DNA of 64,000 bases from Algoriphagus yeomjeoni (GTDB taxonomy: Bacteria > Bacteroidota > Bacteroidia > Cytophagales > Cyclobacteriaceae). Both the position numbers and the translations under genes were made by a program. Under the pieces are notes generated by a model. It saw only the letters and a list, made by a program, of their open reading frames with translations, was not told the DNA's origin and made no database searches. Positions 18,718 through 28,020 of this stretch are shown here, in pieces (the stretch's first letter is position 1; every line of letters starts with the position of its first letter). The DNA lies in contig NZ_QLLK01000015.1 of the NCBI RefSeq assembly GCF_003259505.1, forward strand, positions 32,510 through 96,509, written 5' to 3'.

Positions 18718-19317
18718 CTATCTGCCCAATTGCGCATCAACCAATTCCCGCTTTAGTTTACGCTCACGTTCAAGCATATTCTTTCGATGATTTTCAAATT
18801 CTTCCTGAACTTCCGCCAAATCCTTCTGTGCCTTTTTGATTTTTCTGAAGCTGGTGAAATATTGAAAAGAAAAAATAGCAAGCGCTCCTGCCAATACTGC
18901 CACCAGAATCCACATCAAAGAAGAATAAACCCCTTTGTGGATTCCCATTCCCAGAAATGAAAAATTATCTTTTTCAGCAATTGCAGCTAACTTCTCAGCT
19001 TCAGCGGTTGCCAAAATTGCTTTCAAATTATTAATTGAGTCTTTCTCATTGACAATCAATAGTTTTAGATCGCCAACCTCGGTTCTCATGGTACTCATAG
19101 AATCAAGAATATTAGCTTTGAGCTGATCCAAATTTGACCGCTTTACAACCTTATATTCTTGGAAATTATTTGACACATTGTAGATATATTCAAATTGACT
19201 ATCAATCGTGCCGGATTCAAGGGATCCTTTATCTTCGGAAGCTTCTTGAGCAAATGTGAATGAAGGGAGAGCAATAAAGAAAATTATGATAAGGAATAGG
19301 GAGAGTATTCTTTTCAT
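18718..19317 (-). CDS. Exported coiled-coil membrane protein, function unknown
   Basis: The 199-residue protein has a signal peptide (MKRILSLFLIIIFFIALPSF), a coiled-coil ectodomain (about residues 60-115), one strong transmembrane helix (about 130-152), and a highly charged cytosolic coiled coil to the C-terminus. Proteins of this plan are widespread in Bacteroidota and have often been mis-annotated as tRNA (guanine-N1)-methyltransferase; nothing here supports that activity. It stands alone on the minus strand. Confidence 0.75.
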   Translation of the reverse strand: MKRILSLFLIIIFFIALPSFTFAQEASEDKGSLESGTIDSQFEYIYNVSNNFQEYKVVKRSNLDQLKANILDSMSTMRTEVGDLKLLIVNEKDSINNLKAILATAEAEKLAAIAEKDNFSFLGMGIHKGVYSSLMWILVAVLAGALAIFSFQYFTSFRKIKKAQKDLAEVQEEFENHRKNMLERERKLKRELVDAQLGR

Positions 19318-19663
19318 TTGGGAAGTAATTTACAAACTAGGGTGAATTGCGTGTTTTTTCAATAAACATGCCTAGCTCACAATTTAAGGCCATTTTTTAG
19401 AAGTATACCAAAGGCCTCAGAACAAATTTGCTGCTAAACATTGATTTGCAGCGTATTATAAAAAATATTGATTTTGATTTTTTAAAATAATTTTTGAAAT
19501 GGTTGTACTCAGAAAAAATTGACTGGTTCTTTTGCCTGAGATTGTGGTTGTCAGAGAGGTGCTATTTATTCATAAACTAAAAAAGGGTTTGACTCTACAA
19601 AATTCCAACTTTTATACAGAATTCAAATTTGGGAAAAATGATCCATCTGCATAGCCAAAGAAT
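19318..19663. other. Gene-free AT-rich spacer
   Basis: About 345 bases between the coiled-coil protein start and the FtsX-like gene stop, both minus strand. I see no reading frame, tRNA fold or strong terminator. Long A/T runs dominate 19450-19500. It presumably contains the promoter of the coiled-coil protein. Confidence 0.5.
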
Positions 19664-20890
19664 TTAAATTTCCTTGACGGTATCTACTTGAGAAGCAATC
19701 CAGGCTGGTCTTGAAGAAGCTAAAAACGTGATCCCAATCATCGCTATGCTGATCCAGAAAAAGTCACTCCAGATCATTTTGACAGGATATGCATCTACTA
19801 CTGCTGATGAAATACCAAGAGATACCAACCCAAATGTCTCTTGAAGAAAGCAAACCAAATATCCAAGCACAAGCCCAATCACAGCACCACTAAAAGCAAT
19901 CATAGCGCCCTGCTTCAAGAATATTCTTCTTATTAATTTCTCGGGTGCTCCCATAGCTTTCAGCACAGCAATGTCTTTCTTTTTTTCAATTGCCAACATA
20001 CTAAGGGAGAAGAAAATATTGAAGGAGGCTATCGCCAGAATAAAGGTAAGAGTGAGAAAGACAAATAGCTTTTCCATCTGAACAGTCCGAATCAAACCGG
20101 CATGTTGCTCATCTGCATTTTTCACAAGAAAGCCTTCTCCTAAATGTGCCTTCAGCGTTTTGTGGACTTCAGCAATAGAGTATCCTTCAGCAACTTTCAC
20201 TTCAAGTGAAGTTCTTTTATCACCGTATTTTAGCAGCTTCCTCACAAAAGAAAGTGGCGCTATCACATATTCATCGTCAAACTGTCTATCAATGCTAAAA
20301 TAGGCAACTGGGTCCAAGAAGGCAGTTTCATAAAACTGAGAGGGATCGATGGTTGCTGCGCTTCTAGGTGCTTTAGGATAATAGATTTTCAAAGGCACAT
20401 TGACATTTTCCAGATTGACTGACAGAAAAAATCCTACACCTCTCCCGAGAATTGCTGCAGGGTTAAGTTCAGTACCTAGTGTAGTATCTCCCCAAAAGTA
20501 GCCTCTGGCGAATCTTTCCTGATCCAGAAAGTTATCCGATACTCCCTTTATTCTGCCAACCATCTGATTGCCATTGTAATCAAGCAAGACATTGTCCTCA
20601 ATGACCTCCGTTAGAATTGCTACGCCTTCCAAGGTTTTGATACTATCCAACCATTCTTCGTTGGTCATAAAACTTTTCCCAACGGCCGCCTCAATTTTCA
20701 ACTCCGCATCGAAGCTGGCAAAAATACCACGAATCAAATCTTCCAAGCCATTGAATACAGACATCACAATCACCAAGGCCATGGTGCCCACTGCGACTCC
20801 TATCATAGAAATCCTGGACAAAATGGTGATGAAGTTTCGCTTCTTTTTACTGCGAAAATATCTGGAGGCTATGAAAAAACTGAGATTCAA
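19664..20890 (-). CDS. FtsX-like permease, LolC/LolE type
   Basis: The 408-residue protein has one N-terminal transmembrane helix (about residues 22-48), a large periplasmic MacB-PCD-like domain (about 50-260), and three C-terminal helices. This is the topology of LolC/E and MacB permeases. The N-terminal region (ISMIGVAVGTMALVIVMSVF) and KKDIAVLKAMGAPEKLIRRIF are diagnostic. It probably works with a LolD-type ATPase encoded elsewhere, in lipoprotein release to the outer membrane. It follows rbfA by 11 bases, an arrangement often seen in Bacteroidota. Confidence 0.88.
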   Translation of the reverse strand: MNLSFFIASRYFRSKKKRNFITILSRISMIGVAVGTMALVIVMSVFNGLEDLIRGIFASFDAELKIEAAVGKSFMTNEEWLDSIKTLEGVAILTEVIEDNVLLDYNGNQMVGRIKGVSDNFLDQERFARGYFWGDTTLGTELNPAAILGRGVGFFLSVNLENVNVPLKIYYPKAPRSAATIDPSQFYETAFLDPVAYFSIDRQFDDEYVIAPLSFVRKLLKYGDKRTSLEVKVAEGYSIAEVHKTLKAHLGEGFLVKNADEQHAGLIRTVQMEKLFVFLTLTFILAIASFNIFFSLSMLAIEKKKDIAVLKAMGAPEKLIRRIFLKQGAMIAFSGAVIGLVLGYLVCFLQETFGLVSLGISSAVVDAYPVKMIWSDFFWISIAMIGITFLASSRPAWIASQVDTVKEI

Positions 20891-20901
20891 CGATAGCTAG
20901 A

Positions 20902-21288
20902 TTAATCCTCTTCTTCTTGATCCTCTTCCTCAGGAGGTGCTGGCGGAATGGCAAGATTAGAAATCACCTTGTCCATGTGTTGAGCATAGGCAGCCGAATC
21001 ATCCGGGAAAAATGCGATTTCAGGAATTACCCGAACTGATTTTCCAATTCTCTTGGCTAATTGGTGCCTGATTTCCTTTTTGTGCTCATTGATCAGATTA
21101 AATGTTGCTTCTGGATCAGCTAATAAAAAGCTCAGGTAAACTTTTGCCAAGCCCAAATCAGGGCTCATCATTACACGAGTAATCGTCACCATAGCACGTC
21201 CGACTAGGTGTTTTGATTCTTTTTGAAATATATCTCCAAGCTCTTTTTGTATCAGCTTGGCGTATTTTTGTTGTCTTTTACTTTCCAT
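20902..21288 (-). CDS. rbfA: Ribosome-binding factor A
   Basis: I start the gene at the ATG complementary to 21286-21288 (MESKRQQKYAKLIQKELG), which matches the family N-terminus; the frame also has an in-frame Met 14 codons upstream that would add non-homologous sequence. The resulting 128-residue protein has the KH-like fold motifs (ITRVMMSPDLGLAKVYLSF, VIPEIAFFPDDS) of RbfA, which binds the 30S subunit during 16S rRNA maturation. The C-terminus is a strongly acidic, Pro/Glu-rich tail. It precedes the LolC/E-like gene in the same operon. Confidence 0.9.
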   Translation of the reverse strand: MESKRQQKYAKLIQKELGDIFQKESKHLVGRAMVTITRVMMSPDLGLAKVYLSFLLADPEATFNLINEHKKEIRHQLAKRIGKSVRVIPEIAFFPDDSAAYAQHMDKVISNLAIPPAPPEEEDQEEED

Positions 21289-21377
21289 ATGAAGTATTTG
21301 TGGTACAAATTTAGCGAAATAGTTGGGCAAGCTTTAATTTCGGGCAAAACCAACCTAACACTCTTCTCAAATTCACC

Positions 21378-22760
21378 TTGTTCAGCTTTTTCAAATTAAA
21401 TGATCCCTTCAGGCTAATTGGCATAGGAATATACGTTCTACTGCTGACATTCGTCTATTTGATGCTAAATCCTTTCCCTATTACCAATCCACAATTAATG
21501 TGGATGCTGCTTGGAGAGCGCTTAGGGCAAGGTTATTATTTATATCAAGACATCATAGATGACAACGGTCCTCTTTCGGCGGGGTTTTTCACCATTATGG
21601 ATTTACTGTTTGGCCGTAGCCTTTTCGCTTATGAAGTGGTAGGAAGACTTTTAATTTCCTTCCAGATCCTTTATTGGAATTCTATTTTGATCAAGTTCAG
21701 GGCTTTTGACATCAATACCTATCTGCCAGCTATCGTCATGGCTGCTCTTTTCCATTTTTCTTTTGACCTATTGAGTCTTAGCCCGGCATTATTGGGTAGC
21801 ACATTTTTAATACTTGCTCTTGGACAGCTTTTTTCGCAAACCGTATTGCAAAAAGACACAAGTGAATCTACCTTGTTAATTGGAATTTATGCTGGATTGG
21901 CCACAGGCTTCCAGCCAAATTATATCCTTTTTTTGCCCTACATGATATTCACTGGAATTGCCATCAGTAGCTTTTCCTTCCGGCAGTTGATGCTCTCTTT
22001 AGTTGGGTATTTTCTGCCAATTTTGTTGATTACAGTGTTTTATTTTTGGAACGATGGATTGGAAGAAGCTATCCAAATCTGGCCTCTCACTTTTCTATCG
22101 GAAAAGTATGAATATCAATCCCTCATAGATTGGCTGATTCTTGGAATATTTCCTCTTTCCTTAGCTGTGGTAGGTTATTTTATAGCCACAGTATTACGTG
22201 GGTCAACTATCAACCAGCAAAAGCAAAGGCAACTTATCCTAATCTGGCTGCTGTTTTCAGCAGCAGAATTTTTCATCATCAAAAAGCAGGCGGCATATCA
22301 ATTAGTGATTTTGATTCCCGGGCTGACTTACCTGATTACTCAGTTCTTCCTAACTATCAAAAAGGAAATCATTGTCAAGATTACATTTTACCTTTTGGTT
22401 ATAGGTCTTCCAGCTACTGGAATATGGTATTGGAATCAAAAAATCGCAGATTCGGAATATTTTGTAGGGCAAAATGAAGCTAGATATTCTGATGCTATCC
22501 TAGTAATGGGAGACGATCTCGCCCCTTACCTTGACGCCAGAATCGGTGGTCCATTTCTAAATTATCGCTTGAGTAAGCTGTATCTTGATCAAGATCGGGA
22601 TTTAAGAGAAAAGGCAAGGCTTTTTCAAATGCTTCAAAAGCAGCTACCTACAAAAGTGCTCGACCCTAATGGCGATTTTGAGAAATTACTGAAGCAATTT
22701 CCAGCATTGGAGAGCCAATACAACAAGACTTCTAAAGGTGTATTTACTTTGATAAAATAG
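21378..22760 (+). CDS. Polytopic membrane protein, probable DUF6427 type
   Basis: A 460-residue protein with about 10-12 hydrophobic segments in residues 12-360 and a soluble C-terminal tail. The first codon is TTG (21378); the next in-frame ATG is at codon 29 inside the first membrane helix, so TTG looks like the true start (MFSFFKLNDPFRLIGI). The N-terminal sequence with NDPFR and the DNGPLS loop recalls the DUF6427 family of Bacteroidota, which are polytopic proteins of unknown role and resemble glycosyltransferase-C-like membrane proteins. It is divergent from rbfA. Confidence 0.7.
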   Translation: MFSFFKLNDPFRLIGIGIYVLLLTFVYLMLNPFPITNPQLMWMLLGERLGQGYYLYQDIIDDNGPLSAGFFTIMDLLFGRSLFAYEVVGRLLISFQILYWNSILIKFRAFDINTYLPAIVMAALFHFSFDLLSLSPALLGSTFLILALGQLFSQTVLQKDTSESTLLIGIYAGLATGFQPNYILFLPYMIFTGIAISSFSFRQLMLSLVGYFLPILLITVFYFWNDGLEEAIQIWPLTFLSEKYEYQSLIDWLILGIFPLSLAVVGYFIATVLRGSTINQQKQRQLILIWLLFSAAEFFIIKKQAAYQLVILIPGLTYLITQFFLTIKKEIIVKITFYLLVIGLPATGIWYWNQKIADSEYFVGQNEARYSDAILVMGDDLAPYLDARIGGPFLNYRLSKLYLDQDRDLREKARLFQMLQKQLPTKVLDPNGDFEKLLKQFPALESQYNKTSKGVFTLIK

Positions 22761-22883
22761 GGTTTCCCTTGTTTTAGACACCAAGGTTGGAAAGAGAACT
22801 TATATTTTAATCATTTGATTATCAGATAAATAAATAGTACTTTAGGCCTAATCGTCCCTTTTTTATGCCTTTAATACTTTTTT

Positions 22884-24263
22884 ATGGAATCTATCAACCA
22901 ATTGTTAGAAGCATGTACATTACCAGAAAAAACCCAGTTGGTAGAGTTTGCTAAAATCAAAAACCCACCAAGCTCAAAGAAATTGATGCTCATGAAACTC
23001 TTTGTGAACCAACCTGGGCTTAGCGATACAGAGTATTCTCAAAAAATCTACAAAAAGCCGGAAGGTCCAGCCTATTTTCAACTCAAGAAACGAGTGAAAG
23101 ATGAGTTTGAAGAACTTTTTCTACTGCTTAAGCCAACTTGTATAAAAAAGGAAAATCAGCTTCATATCGAATGCTCAGAATTACTTTTGAAAAGCGAGCT
23201 TATTCTGGCTAGAGGCATACGGACTGAAGGTTCTAAATTATTAGAACGAGGGCTAAAAATGGCTATAAAGAACGGCTTTCACGACTTGGTTCTGACTATT
23301 TACAGTATCGCCGCGCGATTTGGGATTTGCGAGGTATTGAATAATAATGACCTTCCTGAACTTGAAATTGCGATCAAAAGCCATTTGCAATTATTAATCA
23401 AGGAAAACTATAAAAATCCAGAAGATCAAACGGAGTCAAAAAATGAGCACTTAAAGACGATGATCCGTCAACTTAATTATAACCGAAAATCCTGGTTAAT
23501 TCTAGATGATATTAATCGATCAATACAACACAAGGATTATGAAAACGCCCTTTCTCAGGTAAATGAGGCAGAATTGGATTTGAATCAAAATAACGAATCC
23601 CGAACAAAAGATGAGTTACTATTAACGAAGACTTCTATACTTCTTGCTAAGCGGGAGTATACCGAAGTATTGGAGGAGTGTATATACTCAGTAAACCCAA
23701 GTAAATTTTCAATTGAAAATAAACTTAGATACTCCCTAAACCATTGGTATGCCTTATTTCATTTAAATAAGATTGACGAAGCACAGCAAATCCTCCGTAA
23801 TAATTTGATGAAATTGGATTCCGATCAAGATAAAAAATGGAGATATCTAGAAGCCTATATTCAATTCAAACAAGGCAATTTTAAAACTGCATTGAAAGAA
23901 ATTCATTCTTGCCAGAAATACCTGAAGAATAATTCTGACTATTATTTGGGTTCAAAAATGCTGGAAATAATGATCCTTTTCGATCAAAATGATCAAGACT
24001 GGTTAGAATATAAAATTGAAAACTTTAGGAAATTAATTTCAAGATATAAATGCAAGAAACTTATACGCATTCAATTGGCATTTCAAGTTTTTTCAAAATT
24101 ACAAAAATCACTTTTTAAAGCTTGTTTAATAGACCTGGTCAATGATCCAATTCTTAGTGATCTTCAAAATGAAATTGAAGGCTTGGAGTGGAGACCTGCC
24201 TCCTCTGAATTAATTCGATATGATAGCTGGATCAGCGCAAAGGTGAATAGCCAAATTTCCTAA
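22884..24263 (+). CDS. Helical-repeat (TPR-like) protein upstream of the eCIS locus
   Basis: This 459-residue protein is almost entirely alpha-helical. Residues 35-85 (LFVNQPGLSDTEYSQKIYKK, then a basic helix) could be a small winged-helix or HTH-like module. The rest resembles a degenerate TPR solenoid (for example DYENALSQVNEAELDL and KQGNFKTALKEIHSCQ). It has no signal peptide or membrane helix. It lies 244 bases upstream of the first eCIS gene in the same direction. A regulatory or assembly role for the injection system is possible, but no homology proves it. Confidence 0.55.
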   Translation: MESINQLLEACTLPEKTQLVEFAKIKNPPSSKKLMLMKLFVNQPGLSDTEYSQKIYKKPEGPAYFQLKKRVKDEFEELFLLLKPTCIKKENQLHIECSELLLKSELILARGIRTEGSKLLERGLKMAIKNGFHDLVLTIYSIAARFGICEVLNNNDLPELEIAIKSHLQLLIKENYKNPEDQTESKNEHLKTMIRQLNYNRKSWLILDDINRSIQHKDYENALSQVNEAELDLNQNNESRTKDELLLTKTSILLAKREYTEVLEECIYSVNPSKFSIENKLRYSLNHWYALFHLNKIDEAQQILRNNLMKLDSDQDKKWRYLEAYIQFKQGNFKTALKEIHSCQKYLKNNSDYYLGSKMLEIMILFDQNDQDWLEYKIENFRKLISRYKCKKLIRIQLAFQVFSKLQKSLFKACLIDLVNDPILSDLQNEIEGLEWRPASSELIRYDSWISAKVNSQIS

Positions 24264-24507
24264 TTTCCAAAGCTACCAATCAAATGAATCTTTTGAAACG
24301 ATCAAAACTTTCTTGATTTTTAAGATAGAGTAATGTCATTAATTAAAGATATTTTTAAACTAATCAAATGATTTTCAGCTAATTGTAATTTTTTAATTCT
24401 TAATTATTGCATAATTCAGCTATATAATTTCCTGTCAATTTCGAGCTAGGTTCAATACCTTGACAAAGGTTTTTAACCATCTTTTTCACATTATTTTTTC
24501 TAGCGAT
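24264..24507 (+). promoter_or_regulatory. Leader region of the eCIS operon
   Basis: An AT-rich spacer of 244 bases separates the TPR-like gene from the first eCIS gene and is by far the largest gap before the locus, so the operon promoter is expected here. The only suggestive element is a TTGACA-like word near 24470 upstream of T-rich sequence; no convincing TAnnTTTG box was found. The call rests on position only. Confidence 0.35.
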
Positions 24508-25116
24508 ATGATTCATTCTACACTGGAATTTTTGACTGCAGAATTGAACGCCTTTATCAAACTTAAGGTAGGCGATACGATGGGGAATAGAATTTATCTC
24601 TCCAGTGTCACTAATGAATCTGGGCTCGCTATTCCAGATCAAAGCCTTGGTCTGTCACTAATAAATATAGAAGAAGAACGCACGATTAAAGAGCAGCGAA
24701 GCACCTATATCAATGCTGTAGGTAAGACTGAAAAGCGAAACCCAGAGATTCAACTGAATCTGTATGTGTTGATCACCGCGAATTTCCAGAACAAAAAATT
24801 AAACGATTCCTCGGATGATTATGTGGAAGGGCTCAAGCAATTGGGATACGCCATCGCTTTTTTCCAATCCAAGAATGTATTTACCAAAGAAAACAGTCCA
24901 GGCTTGGCAAACTTCGATCCTGAGCTTTCAAAAATTGTAGTAGAGCTATACAGTTATTCTTTTGAGCAGCTCTATAACTTCTGGACTGTAGTAGGGGCAA
25001 AATATCTGCCCTCCGTCTTATATAAAGTTAAGACCTTGAAAATTCAGGAAAACGCAATTCAGGAAAGCGGCGATCCTATTGAAAAAATTCATCTCGATAC
25101 ACTTCATAAATCATGA
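24508..25116 (+). CDS. eCIS DUF4255 (Pvc16-type) cap/terminator protein
   Basis: I start at the ATG at 24508 (MIHSTLEFLTAELNAFIK), which matches the usual DUF4255/Pvc16 N-terminus; an in-frame Met 16 codons upstream adds unrelated sequence. The 202-residue protein contains LGLSLINIEEERT, followed by NLYVLITANF and a C-terminal YKVKTLKIQE strand, all typical of the family. Pvc16 homologues cap the distal end of the sheath-tube trunk. Here it opens the operon, and its stop overlaps the next start by four bases. Confidence 0.9.
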   Translation: MIHSTLEFLTAELNAFIKLKVGDTMGNRIYLSSVTNESGLAIPDQSLGLSLINIEEERTIKEQRSTYINAVGKTEKRNPEIQLNLYVLITANFQNKKLNDSSDDYVEGLKQLGYAIAFFQSKNVFTKENSPGLANFDPELSKIVVELYSYSFEQLYNFWTVVGAKYLPSVLYKVKTLKIQENAIQESGDPIEKIHLDTLHKS

Positions 25117-26240
25117 GCATCATCTACACACGCCTCGGCGAAGTAGCGCTTCGCCATGACTTTTACCGCGATGGCTTGGCCAAAGACATGATTCTCATGC
25201 CTTCACCTGAAACCGCGCAATTGATGAAAAATGGCAAAATTCTGTTCAGAAAAACACCTGGCGGAATAGTCTTACTCTATAGAGCCGAAGAGGATGAAAT
25301 TACGCCACTAACTCCTGTAACACTACCGCAATCATTTTTCTTCTTTTTCAAACCTGAAAATCCAGCCGCCTTTCTTCAAGTAACTGACTTGGATAACGGT
25401 TCAGAAGAATTTCAAGCTGGCAAGCTTCCCTTTTTTCGAAATACTCCGGTAAATGCCTCCACGGCAAGCGAAAATCCAGAGGAACTGTCCTATCAATTAT
25501 TAGATGGGCTTCGGCCAAAAGCATTTTCTCTGCAGCTCACACTAGACCCAACCCCAGCTTCAGTTCGGATCAAGGTCAGAAATGCAGCAGGAGAAATAGT
25601 GTCTGCTGGAAAAGATTCTACGGGCAATCCATTGCCTGACGGATATGAAATGATGCCAGATCAAAATGGTCTTTTTAGAATTCTTTTTGATCTCAAAGGA
25701 AGAAGAGAAGGTGTTTACACATTCACACTGCGAAATTCCGGAGACACCGATGACTTGTGGTCCAAAAAGTATTGGCTTGGTGAATCTTCATCCTCGCAGC
25801 CATTTGGCCTGATTGAACTGCGTTTCCAAGCGACACCGAATCATCTTTATGGGGCTACCGAATTTTATCAAGTTTCCTTTTCAAGAAAGGAAAGCCGCTG
25901 GACTTATTACGTCGTCAATGGTAATAAAAAGGTAGATCTAGTGACCACCCAGCTGAGAATCCAGGACTTAGGTAATGTAGGAAGCGTTCCCTATGGCTCT
26001 TATACGTTTGATCAAATTGGAACTAGTCCGAGTGCTGAAGTCAAAATTAACAATTTGGATACAGTGGTTTTTCGCTCGCAGAATAAGATTCCATACTTCG
26101 AAATCCCAAAACTCAATTTTCAGCTTAGAAGAACACCTGGAAATCAGATTCTAATACCAAATCTTCCAAATCCTTCCCGATCCGCTCCGACTAAGCAAAG
26201 TGGTGGAGAGGCTAACTCAGAAATATATGTATTCATCTAG
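25113..26240 (+). CDS. eCIS-associated protein of unknown family, possible cap adaptor
   Basis: The 375-residue protein is beta-rich, with no signal peptide or membrane segment. It has an N-terminal domain (to about residue 120, SIIYTRLGEVALRHDFYRDG), a middle region with Ig-like strands (VRIKVRNAAGEIVSAGKD), and a C-terminal half with FGLIELRFQATPNHLYG. Its start overlaps the DUF4255 gene by four bases and it immediately precedes the first sheath gene. From memory, Algoriphagus CIS particles have a dedicated protein between cap and tube; position makes this a candidate. I cannot assign a named family. Confidence 0.6.
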   Translation: MSIIYTRLGEVALRHDFYRDGLAKDMILMPSPETAQLMKNGKILFRKTPGGIVLLYRAEEDEITPLTPVTLPQSFFFFFKPENPAAFLQVTDLDNGSEEFQAGKLPFFRNTPVNASTASENPEELSYQLLDGLRPKAFSLQLTLDPTPASVRIKVRNAAGEIVSAGKDSTGNPLPDGYEMMPDQNGLFRILFDLKGRREGVYTFTLRNSGDTDDLWSKKYWLGESSSSQPFGLIELRFQATPNHLYGATEFYQVSFSRKESRWTYYVVNGNKKVDLVTTQLRIQDLGNVGSVPYGSYTFDQIGTSPSAEVKINNLDTVVFRSQNKIPYFEIPKLNFQLRRTPGNQILIPNLPNPSRSAPTKQSGGEANSEIYVFI

Positions 26241-26254
26241 CAAACTATCCGAAT

Positions 26255-27994
26255 ATGGCAGACTTTAAAACCCCCGGGGTTTATGTTCAGGAAATATCAA
26301 CCCTTCCCGCCTCCATTGCACCAGTCGCGACAGCGATCCCAGCATTCGTAGGCTATACCGCTACTCGCGAAAAAAATGGTGAGACTTTACCGGCAAATCA
26401 GCCTGTTCGAGTCAGTTCCTATTTGGAATACAAGAAGATTTTCGGTGAATCCTATGCAGAAGATTACGGCGTGACTTTGACAGAAGCAGCTGACGGATCG
26501 ACGGTAGTAGAAATAACTGACCCGACGAATTTTTCTCCATACCGAATGACTTACCAAGTCTACATGTATTTCAATAATGGCGGTGGTCCATGTTACATAG
26601 TTCCTGTAGGCGGATTCGTAGCTGGACCAAATCCAGCTCCCACCTCCATTGATCCAGGAGAGTTGATTGCTGGAATCAACGCTTTGGAAGAGGAAGATGA
26701 GCCGACACTTTTGGTAGTGCCCGAGGCTGTGATTCTGAGTCCTACAGATCGCAAAACTATACACGACACATTAATCGCTCAGTGCTCCAAACTCCAAGAC
26801 AGATTTGCCCTTATGGATGCTTTGCATTACGGAACACAAAGTGTAAAAGATGATGGTGATTCATTCCGGGACGAAGTAGGAAGCAGCGATCTGAAATATG
26901 CTGCAGCATATTATCCTTCGCTTAAAACTTCACTTTATAAGTATTATTCCGAATCCAAACTGACTATTTCAGATAATAGAGGTGGAGCGGGTTTAGGACC
27001 ATTTCACAATAAAAGGCTTAATGCTGTTGGGGCTGGTGATGCCTTTGCAACTGCCACCATCCGCATAAATAATACTGCAAATATTGATGGGGATATTATT
27101 ACTATCGGAAGTACAGCATACACTGCAGGTACAACATTTACTCCAGGTGCTACAGATATAAATACCGCTGATGCGCTGCTTAATGCTATTAATGCAGCAG
27201 CAGATCCACTATTTACAGCATCGCGCACACCTTCTACCTCGACACTCACATTAGTAGCAACAACTCCAGGAATAGCAGGAGCATCAATCGTATTAACTTA
27301 TGACGACAATGGCGATGGAGGAGCAGTGGTGTCCGGCGCTGGTACTTTCTCCTGGCAAGCACCAGACAAGACTCTTTATAATACCATTGTAGCAAAGCTG
27401 CAATCCAAAAAAATGGAACTCTATCCATCTGCATCGATGGCAGGTATTTGTGCACGGGTTGATCGGCAGCGTGGAGTATGGAAAGCACCGGCAAATGTCG
27501 ATGTGAGAGGAGTAATAAAGCCTGTTATTTCGGTGAGCGCTGAAGATCAAGGGTTACTGAATGTGGATCCTACTTCCGGCAAATCAATAAACGCTATTCG
27601 CTTTTTCCAAGGCAAAGGAAACTTGGTATGGGGAGCTAGAACGCTCGCCGGAAATGACAACGAGTGGCGCTATATCCCAGTTCGCAGACTTTATATTTTC
27701 GTGGAGGAATCTGTTAAAAAGGCAACTGAATTCGTGGTCTTTGAACCTAACGATGCCAATACCTGGCTCCGGGTAAAAACCATGATAGAGAACTTCCTGA
27801 GCAATCTATGGCGCGATGGAGCCTTAGCTGGTGCCAAAGCTGAAGAAGCATTTTTTGTACGAATAGGCTTGGGCAAAACAATGACTCCGCTGGATATTCT
27901 GGAAGGTCGACTAATTGTAGAAATCGGTATGGCGGCAGTGAGACCGGCAGAATTCATCATCCTGAAATTCTCTCATAAACTTCAGGAATCTTAA
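26255..27994 (+). CDS. eCIS contractile sheath protein 1, with inserted domain
   Basis: This 579-residue phage tail sheath-like protein begins KTPGVYVQEISTLPASIAPV, the conserved sheath N-terminus that forms the inter-subunit handshake. It ends AAVRPAEFIILKFSHKLQES, the conserved C-terminus. Compared with its neighbour it carries about 90 extra residues at about 255-363 (DNA about 27020-27345), a Thr/Ala-rich beta module (TATIRINNTANIDGDIITIG). The insertion sits in the variable outer domain of sheath proteins, so it is probably exposed on the particle surface. Sheath contraction drives the tube into the target. Confidence 0.93.
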   Translation: MADFKTPGVYVQEISTLPASIAPVATAIPAFVGYTATREKNGETLPANQPVRVSSYLEYKKIFGESYAEDYGVTLTEAADGSTVVEITDPTNFSPYRMTYQVYMYFNNGGGPCYIVPVGGFVAGPNPAPTSIDPGELIAGINALEEEDEPTLLVVPEAVILSPTDRKTIHDTLIAQCSKLQDRFALMDALHYGTQSVKDDGDSFRDEVGSSDLKYAAAYYPSLKTSLYKYYSESKLTISDNRGGAGLGPFHNKRLNAVGAGDAFATATIRINNTANIDGDIITIGSTAYTAGTTFTPGATDINTADALLNAINAAADPLFTASRTPSTSTLTLVATTPGIAGASIVLTYDDNGDGGAVVSGAGTFSWQAPDKTLYNTIVAKLQSKKMELYPSASMAGICARVDRQRGVWKAPANVDVRGVIKPVISVSAEDQGLLNVDPTSGKSINAIRFFQGKGNLVWGARTLAGNDNEWRYIPVRRLYIFVEESVKKATEFVVFEPNDANTWLRVKTMIENFLSNLWRDGALAGAKAEEAFFVRIGLGKTMTPLDILEGRLIVEIGMAAVRPAEFIILKFSHKLQES

Positions 27995-28020
27995 TCCATT
28001 TCATTTTAAAAAATTTAGCC

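Noticed and set aside
18718..19317. tRNA (guanine-N1)-methyltransferase
   Set aside because: That name is often attached to such proteins, but this one is a signal peptide, coiled coil and membrane helix with no methyltransferase motif.
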